Assembly (NCBI RefSeq): GCF_003014475.1
Contig: NZ_PYGJ01000002.1
Location: 1 to 64,000, forward strand
DNA: 64,000 nt
Reading direction: 5' to 3'
Source of the DNA: Shimia abyssi
GTDB taxonomy: Bacteria > Pseudomonadota > Alphaproteobacteria > Rhodobacterales > Rhodobacteraceae
Shown here piece by piece: positions 17,090-24,902 of this stretch (the first letter of the stretch is position 1; every line of letters starts with the position of its first letter). A model generated the notes under the pieces. The model saw only the letters and a list, made by a program, of their open reading frames with translations. It made no database searches and was not told where the DNA came from. The translations under genes and the position numbers were made by a program.

Positions 17090-17325
17090 CTACATGTCCT
17101 CGATTAAAAAAGTCGCTGGTCGAATCCAGCCAGACGCCCCAGTAGGGTGACCTTGTCCAACGCGACACACGGCAAGTTGGCAAAGACCGAGATACGGTCC
17201 CGCCGAAAATAAACCGCGTATTTCCGCCAAGGTTTCACGTTGCAAAACAGCCCCCGCCAAAATCGAGCGTACCGATTGTCCGATCCACGAAAAGGGCGCA
17301 CTATACGTTTTGTCGGCCACGTCAT
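17090..17325 (-). pseudogene. arsC (arsenate reductase) remnant with internal deletion and frameshift
   Basis: Two frames together retain the two ends of a low-molecular-weight-phosphatase-type ArsC. The frame opening with GTG at 17320 reads MADKTYSAPFSWIGQSVRS...LFSAG, matching the family N-terminus but with the nucleophile position of the C-x5-R loop changed from Cys to Trp. The overlapping frame that ends at 17104 reads RDRISVFANLPCVALDKVTLLGRL, the usual C-terminal helix. The join is near 17180, so most of the middle is missing. The position between arsR and acr3 is where arsC normally sits. Neither frame can make an active reductase. Confidence 0.7.
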
Positions 17326-17333
17326 CTGGTCCT

Positions 17334-17666
17334 TTAGCAGCTACACGTCAGGTCTTGGATCAATGGTTGGCAAAGATCTGGCCGGCCGCCACAGCAATCC
17401 TGCAACAAAAAACCCAACAGGCCCTGCAACCCCTCAGTGTCCGCGAAATAGCGGATCGCCCGCCCCTCGCGTTGATTGCGCACAAGTCCGGCATTCAGAA
17501 GCACCGACAGGTTTGCAGAAAGGGTATTCTGGCGCACATCCAGCGCTTCGGCCAATTCCCCGGCCTGCATGCCCACCTCGCCCTTGGTGATCAAAAGGCG
17601 GAACACGTCCAACCGGGTCGGTTGGCTCAGGGCGGCAAAGGCATTCAGGGCGTCTTTTTTATCCAT
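17334..17666 (-). CDS. arsR: ArsR arsenic-responsive repressor
   Basis: A 110-residue winged-helix repressor: QPTRLDVFRLL in the first helices, recognition helix VRQNTLSANLSVLLNAGLV, then the wing RAIRYFAD. The metal-binding Cys residues are at the C-terminus (Cys91, Cys92, Cys99, Cys108, Cys110) instead of the classical ELCVCDL helix, as in the Acidithiobacillus-type ArsR with C-terminal As(III) site. It heads the arsenic operon. A 16-bp palindrome covers its own start codon, which indicates tight autorepression. No ribosome-binding site is visible, so the mRNA may be leaderless. Confidence 0.93.
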   Translation of the reverse strand: MDKKDALNAFAALSQPTRLDVFRLLITKGEVGMQAGELAEALDVRQNTLSANLSVLLNAGLVRNQREGRAIRYFADTEGLQGLLGFLLQDCCGGRPDLCQPLIQDLTCSC

Positions 17667-17680
17667 AATTCATGAATTAT
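17665..17680. promoter_or_regulatory. ArsR operator overlapping the arsR start codon
   Basis: ATAATTCATGAATTAT is a perfect 16-bp palindrome that begins inside the arsR start codon. ArsR-family repressors bind AT-rich inverted repeats of the ATTCA/TGAAT type. The location would block transcription start of the whole operon. Confidence 0.7.
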
Positions 17681-17824
17681 TGAAATGAATGAAATTCCGC
17701 AATCGATTCCTGCGCCATGGGTATGAATTTTTTGTAACAGCGACGCGTCCTGCCATTTGCCGCTTGAACTCTGAGTGCTAATCTGGGCTCGCTTGCCGCA
17801 AGGTACACACGGAGATCAGCTGTC

Positions 17825-18760
17825 ATGGCGACGATACTGGCAATATTGGCTGTGATGCTCATCGCTCTGGTGGTGCGCACGCAAATGCTGGCCCGCAAGG
17901 CCGAAGCGGCCCTGCCCGCGCCGGGGGCGTTTCAGCAAGTCGATGGCGCGATGCTCCATTTTGTCGAACAAGGCCCCAAGGATGCCCAAACACTTGTGCT
18001 CATTCACGGGCTTGCGGGCAATTTACATCATTTCACCTATGGCATGAGCGATCTCTTGGCGCAGGATTTCCATGTCATCGCTGTAGACCGTCCGGGCTGT
18101 GGCTATTCCACTCGTGACAATGATGGACTGGCCCATCTGGGAGAACAGGCAGAGATGCTCTGGGCCTTTTTGGATGCGCGCGGCGTGAAAAACCCTGTGC
18201 TAGTGGGCCATTCGCTCGGCGGATCTGTGGCGCTGGCCATGGCGCTTCTCCGCCCTGATCGGCCGTCGGCGCTGGCGTTGCTCTGCCCGGCCACGCACCC
18301 CATGCCCAAAGCCCCCGCCGTTTTTCGCCCCCTGCAATTGCGCAGCACGCTCAGCCGCCGCCTGTTTGCATATACCATCGTCTCGCCCATGACGCGTCTG
18401 ATCCAGCCAAAGGTGCTGCGCAGCGTCTTTGCCCCCGAACCTGTGGTGCCAAACTTCCAGACCCGTGGCGGCGGATGGCTGGCCTTACGCCCGGAAACCT
18501 TCATTTCGGCCTCGGCGGATTTGATGGGAACCAGCGGCGATGTCGCGAGCCTGATTGACCGCTACAAAACCGATCTCAAAACCCCCGGCGCCATCCTGTT
18601 TTCCGAAAACGACACTGTCCTCTCGGCCAGTCACCATGGCACGCCGATGGCGCAATACGGCCTGCCGATGAAAACCCTACCGGGGCGGGGCCATATGATC
18701 CCAATGACAGCACCGAAAGAATGCGCAGATTTTGTTCGCGAGATTGCCAGAGCGACCTAG
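17825..18760 (+). CDS. alpha/beta hydrolase, membrane-anchored
   Basis: A 311-residue protein with an N-terminal hydrophobic anchor (about 3-22) and an alpha/beta-hydrolase domain. The oxyanion segment is LIHGLAGN, the nucleophile elbow is GHSLGGS, the acid Asp is in SENDTVL and the His is in GRGHMIP. The substrate cannot be told from the sequence; esterase or lipase-like activity is the general expectation. It is monocistronic, and its TAG is followed immediately by the left end of a MITE-like element. Confidence 0.85.
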   Translation: MATILAILAVMLIALVVRTQMLARKAEAALPAPGAFQQVDGAMLHFVEQGPKDAQTLVLIHGLAGNLHHFTYGMSDLLAQDFHVIAVDRPGCGYSTRDNDGLAHLGEQAEMLWAFLDARGVKNPVLVGHSLGGSVALAMALLRPDRPSALALLCPATHPMPKAPAVFRPLQLRSTLSRRLFAYTIVSPMTRLIQPKVLRSVFAPEPVVPNFQTRGGGWLALRPETFISASADLMGTSGDVASLIDRYKTDLKTPGAILFSENDTVLSASHHGTPMAQYGLPMKTLPGRGHMIPMTAPKECADFVREIARAT

Positions 18761-19019
18761 GGTCAGGATCCATTAATCCCGCGCCACAGGTTTGGCGGAT
18801 TTTCTATTTAGCCAAGATCAAGGGCGAAGGAATAGCGGTCTATTTCACGGCCATGAGACAACGTCAGCCTGAAAATCTGCCAAATCCAAAGGGCGTCAAA
18901 TCCGCTTCATCTCAGCGGCTCGGGCCGCTCAAAATGTGAACCACACTTACCGTCACGCCCCAAACCGCTGATATTTCGCAGATTTGGCGACAGAGATGCA
19001 GGATAAGTGGATCCTGACC
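18761..19019. mobile_element. MITE-like element, 259 bp, with terminal inverted repeats
   Basis: The ends are inverted copies: GGTCAGGATCCA at 18761-18772 and TGGATCCTGACC at 19008-19019, perfect over 12 bp and imperfect over about 22 bp. No transposase frame lies inside; there is only a small AGCGG-CCGCT hairpin. Size, ends and lack of coding sequence fit a non-autonomous element or an IS reduced to its ends. It exactly fills the gap between two convergent genes, touching both stop codons. No clear target-site duplication was found. Confidence 0.65.
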
Positions 19020-19487
19020 TCAGGTAAACACATCTAGCGGCCTGTCTTCCAGCATGGTTTCCATCGAGAAATACCCGGTGACCGTGTCCAGTTCATACCC
19101 TGTGGTCAAACGTCGATACACCGCATCATAGCCGGACATACCCGTTGTCACGATCTTGAGCATATAGTCCCAATCGCCACCGATCCGGTGCATCTCCATC
19201 ACTTGTGGAATGCGCGCGACATGTTTGCGAAACCCTTCGGCCCATGACATCTCGTGATTGCGCGTGCGCACCATCACGAACACTGTCAAATCAAGCCCAA
19301 GCGGCTCTGGGTCGATACGTGTCCGTGTCCCTAGCAGGACACCATCATCCTCCAACCCCTTCAAGCGTCGCCACAGCGCGTTCTGGGAAAGTCCGACCTT
19401 TTCCGCCACCGCCCGTTGCGACAAAGAGCCATCCCGTTGCAACAGGTCGAGTATCTTTCGATCAATGTTATCAATTTTTCGCGTCAT
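19020..19487 (-). CDS. Lrp/AsnC-family transcriptional regulator
   Basis: A 155-residue protein: N-terminal helix-turn-helix (DRKILDLLQRDG, then SQRAVAEKVGLSQNALWRRLKGLE) and a C-terminal RAM effector domain (about 65-150) with RIGGDWDYMLKIV. Such proteins sense amino acids and usually control a divergent gene. Here that is the PLP enzyme starting at 19595, 107 bases away across an AT-rich shared promoter region. Its TGA abuts the right end of the MITE-like element. Confidence 0.9.
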   Translation of the reverse strand: MTRKIDNIDRKILDLLQRDGSLSQRAVAEKVGLSQNALWRRLKGLEDDGVLLGTRTRIDPEPLGLDLTVFVMVRTRNHEMSWAEGFRKHVARIPQVMEMHRIGGDWDYMLKIVTTGMSGYDAVYRRLTTGYELDTVTGYFSMETMLEDRPLDVFT

Positions 19488-19594
19488 TTAGATCAAATGA
19501 CACAACTATTTTAAAATTTCCATATCAAATAGGCAAAAATGATCTATCGATCACAGCTTATCTTCTTCTCATGACGACGAGCAAGAGGTGTCCC

Positions 19595-20983
19595 ATGACC
19601 AATCAGAATGCATTTGACCGGTTTTCTTCCAAACTCTCTCTAACCGGCGATCGCTTGGCCGATCTGCGTCTGGGGATGATTGGCGGGGACACCTCGATAG
19701 AGACGCCCTTTGGAACGCGAAAGCTCATCTATGCCGACTACGTCGCGTCTGGCCGTGCCTTGCGGCAGGTCGAAGACTTCATCATGGAAGAGGTTCTGCC
19801 GTTCTACGCCAACAGCCACACCGAGGCATCCCATTGCGGCGCGCATATGACACGCCTGCGCGAAGACGCACGCGCCACGGTCGCACGCCTCACAAACGCG
19901 TCTTCCAAGGACCACGCTGTTATCTTCTCCGGCTCCGGCGCGACCTCTGGCCTGAACCAACTTCGGCACATCCTCAATGTCGGCTCGGACACAACCGTTC
20001 TGGTTGGCCCTTACGAGCATCACTCGAACTTGCTGCCATGGCGCGAAAGTGGCGCACGGGTAATTGAGATCCCCGAAGGCACTGCCCCCGGCCCCGACAT
20101 GACACTCCTAAAGGCCGCTCTGTTAGAACATACCAAAACCGGGCCAGTGGTTGTCGCCATGAGTGCCGCAGCAAACGTGACCGGTGTGAAAACTGACATC
20201 GTGGCAGTCACCCGCATTGTTAAATCATATGGCGCCACCATGATCTGGGATTATGCGGGTGGCGCCCCCTATCTGCGCATGGATATGACCCCGGCCCCCG
20301 ACTCACCCATCGACGCAATCGTGTTTTCCGGGCACAAATTCATCGGCGGCCCCGGTGCCAGCGGCGTACTCATCCTGCGCCGCGACGCGGCACGCGCGGC
20401 CACACCCTACCGCCCCGGCGGCGGGACTGTTGCCTTTGTGAACGCCCATCAGCACGATTATGTCGATCGTTTGGAACAGCGCGAAGAAGGCGGCACCCCC
20501 AATGTGATTGGCGACATTCGCGTCGCGCTCGCAATGCTGGTCAAAGACGCCATCGGTCAAGACTATATGGATGCGCGCAATGCAGAGCTGGCGCATCGCG
20601 CGGCAACCGCGTGGGCTGATCATTCCAACCTGCATCTGCTCGCCGCAGATCGGGCCGAACGTCTGCCTATCCTGTCGTTTGTCCCAATCGGGCATGACGG
20701 CCAGCGCATCGACCATAACGCCTTTACCCGTGCCCTGTCAGACCACTACGGCATACAAGCGCGGGGCGGTTGTTCCTGTGCGGGCCCATACGTGCATCAC
20801 CTGCTGGACATCGACGATGCAAACTCATCCCAAATTCGCGACGACATCCTGACCGGAGGCGGCACCAGCAAACCCGGTTTTGTCCGCCTCAACCTCAGTG
20901 TGCTGATGAGTGACGAAACCGTAGACTTCATTCTGAACGCGGTGACTGAACTGGCTGGAAACTGGGTCGCCCAAGCAGCCTGA
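19595..20983 (+). CDS. class V aminotransferase, cysteine desulfurase-like
   Basis: A 462-residue fold-type I PLP enzyme. The cofactor lysine lies in FSGHKFIGGPGASG, and a Cys-containing loop RGGCSCAGPYVHH sits where cysteine desulfurases carry their sulfur-accepting Cys. EHHSNLLPWR is the typical class V motif. An isc/suf operon is not present, so a housekeeping IscS/SufS role is unlikely; desulfurase or lyase activity on an amino acid is probable. The start at 19595 has GAGGTG upstream; an in-frame ATG at 19571 is possible. The divergent Lrp-type gene probably regulates it. Confidence 0.82.
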   Translation: MTNQNAFDRFSSKLSLTGDRLADLRLGMIGGDTSIETPFGTRKLIYADYVASGRALRQVEDFIMEEVLPFYANSHTEASHCGAHMTRLREDARATVARLTNASSKDHAVIFSGSGATSGLNQLRHILNVGSDTTVLVGPYEHHSNLLPWRESGARVIEIPEGTAPGPDMTLLKAALLEHTKTGPVVVAMSAAANVTGVKTDIVAVTRIVKSYGATMIWDYAGGAPYLRMDMTPAPDSPIDAIVFSGHKFIGGPGASGVLILRRDAARAATPYRPGGGTVAFVNAHQHDYVDRLEQREEGGTPNVIGDIRVALAMLVKDAIGQDYMDARNAELAHRAATAWADHSNLHLLAADRAERLPILSFVPIGHDGQRIDHNAFTRALSDHYGIQARGGCSCAGPYVHHLLDIDDANSSQIRDDILTGGGTSKPGFVRLNLSVLMSDETVDFILNAVTELAGNWVAQAA

Positions 20984-20985
20984 GG

Positions 20986-21612
20986 CTACTCTGCTGGGCG
21001 GCGCATAACCCAATAATCGCAGCCCGTTACGGGTTCGTGGAATGGTCCGTGCTCTGCAAAACCCAGCCGTGTATAAAAGGGCATATTGCGTGGGGTAAAT
21101 GTCTCCAGATAGGTAGCCACCCCCGCCGCATCTGCCTGTTCCAAAACAGGTAGGATCAGACCGGCCCCAAGCCCTTGTCCCTGAAATTCGGGCGACACCC
21201 CAAGGATGGAAAGATACCAATCCTCTGGCTTAGCAACCGGCGTCGTTGTCACAGTCATGTTCTCATTGATCTCTTGATAACAGCGCAGGCATTCAGCCCC
21301 CATCGCCGCCCGCAAGACCGCTGCTTTGGATTGCGACTTTGCGTCTGCGTCGGTCACGCTCATAGGTTTTGCCCAGATTGACGCCCCATACGCACCCGAG
21401 GGCGGCGTACACAGCACGCCAAACCGTTCAGCCTCCAGTGCGGAATAGTCATAATAGGCTAACATGGCGGCGCGACTGTCTTGTCCCGCAGGCGCTCGAA
21501 CCTCAAGCGCATGGTAGAACGGGTCCACGGATAGCGCTGGATAGAGCGCTTCGGAATAAGGGCGAAACCTGCGCGCTTCGCGGATCAATGCCACGGCCTC
21601 CATACCACTCAT
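20986..21612 (-). CDS. GNAT-family N-acetyltransferase
   Basis: A 208-residue protein with the acetyl-CoA binding motif LGVSPEFQGQGLGAGLI (about 136-152) and the C-terminal GNAT motif NMPFYTRLGF. The acceptor is unknown. Its ATG overlaps the stop of the upstream SDR gene by 4 bases (ATGA), so it is translationally coupled as the third gene of the phosphotransferase-SDR-GNAT operon. It converges with the PLP-enzyme gene with two bases between stops. Confidence 0.85.
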   Translation of the reverse strand: MSGMEAVALIREARRFRPYSEALYPALSVDPFYHALEVRAPAGQDSRAAMLAYYDYSALEAERFGVLCTPPSGAYGASIWAKPMSVTDADAKSQSKAAVLRAAMGAECLRCYQEINENMTVTTTPVAKPEDWYLSILGVSPEFQGQGLGAGLILPVLEQADAAGVATYLETFTPRNMPFYTRLGFAEHGPFHEPVTGCDYWVMRRPAE

Positions 21613-22394
21613 ATCGCCGTGAGACCGCCATCAATGGCGATCGCCTGCCCGGTCATAAACGAATTTTCAGGTGCGCACATCCACAGCATCGCCTGCACCA
21701 CCTCCCCTGGTTCGGACACGCGCCCCATTGGCACGCGAGATGCGATATGATCATAAGCTTCTTCTCGGCTCGTCGATGTCCGTTCGCCGACCTGATCGGC
21801 CATTTCATCAAACAGCGGCGTGGCCGAGAAGGATGGACAAAGCGCGTTGATCCTCACCCCCCGTCGCGCATTTTCATCCGCCGCTGCGCGTGTCAGCCCC
21901 ACAACCGCGTGCTTCGCCGCCGCATAGGCCGAAAGCTGCCCCGCCCCAACCAGCCCCGCGGCGGAGGCAACATTCAAAATCACGCCCTGCCCCGCAGCTT
22001 GCATGACCGGGATCTGAAACTTCATCCCCAGGAAAACACCGCGCGCATTCACTGCCATTGCAGTGTCAAACTCGTCCACACTCAGCTGTTGCAGCGGAGC
22101 TAGCCGATGCCCCAAGCCCGCATTGTTGATCGCAACGTCTAGCGCGCCAAACCCGTCAGAAACCCGCGCGACATGCCCTGCGACTGACGCTTCCTTGGTG
22201 ACATCCACATGTTCTGTGATCACGTCAGCGCCCTTGGAACGCAGCGATTGCGCCACCTCCTCCAAGGCATCCCCCGCGATATCCGAAAGGGCCAGTCGCG
22301 CGCCTTCGGCTGCAAACCGTGCTGCGGCCAGCGCTCCAAACCCGCTCGCCGCGCCCGTGATCATCACAACCTTTCCCTGAAACCGCTCACACAT
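21609..22394 (-). CDS. short-chain dehydrogenase/reductase
   Basis: A 261-residue classical SDR: cofactor loop TGAASGFG, NNAG, and the active-site S-Y-x3-K pair in NVASAAGLV and YAAAKHAVV. The end LWMCAPENSFMTGQAIAIDGGL is the standard C-terminus. An acidic residue after the second strand (LSDIAGD) suggests NAD(H) preference. The start at 22394 (MCERFQGKVV) overlaps the phosphotransferase stop by 8 bases. The substrate is unknown; linkage to an acyl-CoA-associated phosphotransferase hints at hydroxyacyl or alcohol metabolism. Confidence 0.88.
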   Translation of the reverse strand: MCERFQGKVVMITGAASGFGALAAARFAAEGARLALSDIAGDALEEVAQSLRSKGADVITEHVDVTKEASVAGHVARVSDGFGALDVAINNAGLGHRLAPLQQLSVDEFDTAMAVNARGVFLGMKFQIPVMQAAGQGVILNVASAAGLVGAGQLSAYAAAKHAVVGLTRAAADENARRGVRINALCPSFSATPLFDEMADQVGERTSTSREEAYDHIASRVPMGRVSEPGEVVQAMLWMCAPENSFMTGQAIAIDGGLTAI

Positions 22395-23439
22395 TGCGCG
22401 CGGCCTCCAGCCCGGCTTCTGCAAACTTGGGCACAAAGGCCCCCAGCCGCATGGCCCGTTCAGGCTCCGAGGCATTGCCGTCCAATGCACGTTTCATCAC
22501 ACCCTGTAGGATTGCGCCCATGCGAAAGAAACTAAACGCCAGATAAAACCCAAACCGATCAATCCCAGCCAGCCCCATGCGTGCGCAATAGGCCGCGATA
22601 AACGCCTCGTCCGACGGAATACCCAAACTCTTCCGGTCCACCCCGGCCAACCCGCGCCCCTCATGACCAGGCGGCATTTGCCACTGCATGATGACCGAGG
22701 CGAGATCTGCAAAGGGGTGGCCAATTGTTGACAATTCCCAATCCAACAACGCCACAATGCGCGGCGCATCAGGGGCAAACAGCATGTTGTCGATGCGAAA
22801 ATCCCCATGCACCAGCGTGCGCCGCCCATCATCCTGCGGCGCATTGTTTGTCAGCCACGCAATCAGCGCGTCCATCTGCGGCAGCACTTTGGTCTCGGAT
22901 GCGCGATACTGCTTGGTCCAACGCGCAATCTGTCGCTCGTAATAATTGCCTTCCGGCCCATAATCCGACAACCCAACGGCCTTGATGTCGACCATATGCA
23001 CAGCGGCCAGAACGCGGTTCATCTCGTCAAAAACCTGCGCCCGTTGCTGTGCATCCAATTCCGACAATCGCGGATCGTCAAAATTGCGCCCCTCAACGTG
23101 ATCCATCACGTAAAACGCCGACCCGATCACCGCGTCATCCTCGCATAACACATGAACGGGCGCGACCGGCACGTCCGACCCGGCCAAGGCACGCTGCACC
23201 CGAAACTCGCGATCAACCGCATGGGCGGATTTGAGCAGCACTCCCGGCGGTTTGCGCCGCAGTACATAACTTCGCCCCGGTGTACGCAACACATAGGTCG
23301 GGTTGCTTTGCCCTCCAGCGATCTTTTCCGCCAAAACAGGCCCGCCAAATTCGGCAAGATGTGCACCCAGCCAATGCTCTACCGCTTGTGTATCCAGCGC
23401 ATGTGTCACATCTGCGTCCTCCGAGGCGGCGGTAATCAT
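22387..23439 (-). CDS. phosphotransferase family protein (APH fold)
   Basis: A 350-residue kinase-like protein. GGQSNPTYVL is the glycine loop, HGDFRIDNML the catalytic loop and LLDWELSTIG the metal-binding Asp motif. The sequence type (YVLRRKPPG, ending in FVPKFAEAGLE) resembles the ACAD10/11 N-terminal kinase domain, which phosphorylates 4-hydroxyacyl-CoAs. An SDR partner fits that theme (inference). The start at 23439 (MITAASEDA) is preferred over a longer frame from 23499. First gene of a three-gene operon. Confidence 0.85.
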   Translation of the reverse strand: MITAASEDADVTHALDTQAVEHWLGAHLAEFGGPVLAEKIAGGQSNPTYVLRTPGRSYVLRRKPPGVLLKSAHAVDREFRVQRALAGSDVPVAPVHVLCEDDAVIGSAFYVMDHVEGRNFDDPRLSELDAQQRAQVFDEMNRVLAAVHMVDIKAVGLSDYGPEGNYYERQIARWTKQYRASETKVLPQMDALIAWLTNNAPQDDGRRTLVHGDFRIDNMLFAPDAPRIVALLDWELSTIGHPFADLASVIMQWQMPPGHEGRGLAGVDRKSLGIPSDEAFIAAYCARMGLAGIDRFGFYLAFSFFRMGAILQGVMKRALDGNASEPERAMRLGAFVPKFAEAGLEAARNV

Positions 23440-23542
23440 AGGGCGTTTGTCTTCACCACCACGGTAGGCGGTTTGCCTTCTAAGGCAAGCGTCACCCACT
23501 AAAACATCGCGTCACTTGCGACCGCAATTATCAAACTAAAAC

Positions 23543-23572
23543 AGTCAACATTATAATTGACTCTTTTAGTCG
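23543..23572. promoter_or_regulatory. candidate iron-responsive operator upstream of imelysin operon
   Basis: Overlapping inverted repeats lie 67 bases upstream of the first imelysin gene: AGTCAA-N8-TTGACT (23543-23562) and TTGACTCTTTTAGTCG (23557-23572). The second resembles the GAC/GTC dyads described for iron-regulated promoters of Rhodobacterales, and it shares GACNNNTTTAGTCG with a site upstream of the di-haem peroxidase gene (29705-29721). Identification of the regulator is inference. Confidence 0.5.
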
Positions 23573-23638
23573 ACAAATATACCTGAGTAAAAATATCAAA
23601 TAACGGCCCGCGCCGAACCCTTAACCCAAGGACCCCAA

Positions 23639-24895
23639 ATGCAATTTTATAAATCCCTCTGCCTGACCGCTTTGTTGGCAACAACCGCCTCTGCCGCCTA
23701 CGCCGTTGATCGCGACGCTATTCTCGACAATTACGCAAACATCGCGCTGGCCGGATACCAGGACAGCCTGACCCTGGTCCAAAAGCTGAAAACCGCTGTT
23801 GAAGCACTGGCAGCAGACCCGTCCGACGCCACACTTCAGGCCGCCAAAGAGGCATGGCTCTCTTCACGCGTCCCATACCAACAAACCGAAGCGTTCCGGT
23901 TCGGCAACCCGACTGTCGATGAATGGGAGGGCAAAGTGAACGCTTGGCCACTGGATGAAGGTCTGATCGACTATACTGAAGGCGATACCGGCCTGAATGA
24001 AGAAAACCCTTTCTCCACCGCCAATGTGATCGCCAACGCGTCGTTTGACGTCGCAGGCCAGACCGTGGACGCATCCGAAATCACACCGGCCTTGCTGGAA
24101 AGCCTGCACGAGCTTGATGGCATCGAAGCCAACGTGGCCACCGGCTATCATGCCATCGAATTTCTGCTCTGGGGTCAGGACCTGAACGGCACCAACCACG
24201 GCGCCGGCGAACGCCCTGCCACTGATTTTGACACCGCCAACTGCACAGGTGAAAATTGCGACCGCCGTGTTCAGTACCTGGTCGCCGCGACCGACCTGTT
24301 GATCACCGATCTCGAAGACGCCGTGGCCAACTGGTCAGCTGAGGGGCAAGGCCGCGCAGATGTGACCGCTGATACGACACAGGGCCTCGTGATGGCATTC
24401 ACCGGCATGGGCTCGTTGTCTTATGGCGAACAGGCGGGCGAGCGGATGAAGCTTGGCCTGATGCTGCACGACCCAGAGGAAGAGCATGATTGCTTCTCCG
24501 ACAACACCCACAATTCGCACTATTACGATGGTCTGGGCGTGCACAATGTCTACACCGGTTCCTATGTGCGCGTTGATGGTTCGGTTGTGTCCGGCCCGTC
24601 GCTGCACGATCTGATCACAGATCTGGACCCGTCTGTCGCAAGTGCCCTGATGAACGACCTCAACACTTCAGTCATTGCTCTGGGCAACATCCGCGACGTC
24701 GCAGAATCCGGCATGTCCTATGATCAGATGATCGCTGTCGACAACGAAGCCGGGAACGCATTGGTTCAAACCGCAATTGACGGTCTTGTGGCACAAACCC
24801 GCAATATCGAACGCGCCGTTGCGCTGGTTGGCCTTGACGGTGTCACCATCGAAGGGTCCGACAGTCTCGACAATCCCAACGCCGTCTTCCAGTGA
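23639..24895 (+). CDS. imelysin-family periplasmic protein
   Basis: A 418-residue protein with a signal peptide (about 1-22, cleaved near AAYA) and an imelysin domain (about 30-400). The hallmark GxHxxE motif is present as GYHAIEFLLWG. Imelysins (IrpA/Psp-type) are iron-repressed periplasmic proteins thought to bind iron or haem-related ligands; protease activity is doubted. It is the first gene of a four-gene operon with spacings of 7, 1 and 1 bases, and a candidate iron box lies upstream. Confidence 0.9.
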   Translation: MQFYKSLCLTALLATTASAAYAVDRDAILDNYANIALAGYQDSLTLVQKLKTAVEALAADPSDATLQAAKEAWLSSRVPYQQTEAFRFGNPTVDEWEGKVNAWPLDEGLIDYTEGDTGLNEENPFSTANVIANASFDVAGQTVDASEITPALLESLHELDGIEANVATGYHAIEFLLWGQDLNGTNHGAGERPATDFDTANCTGENCDRRVQYLVAATDLLITDLEDAVANWSAEGQGRADVTADTTQGLVMAFTGMGSLSYGEQAGERMKLGLMLHDPEEEHDCFSDNTHNSHYYDGLGVHNVYTGSYVRVDGSVVSGPSLHDLITDLDPSVASALMNDLNTSVIALGNIRDVAESGMSYDQMIAVDNEAGNALVQTAIDGLVAQTRNIERAVALVGLDGVTIEGSDSLDNPNAVFQ

Positions 24896-24902
24896 GGGCT
24901 AT

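Noticed and set aside
19205-19594. A 5' extension of the PLP-enzyme gene that overlaps the Lrp gene
   Set aside because: The extension has no family similarity, while a GAGGTG site and the normal domain start support 19595. The extension would also remove the shared promoter region.
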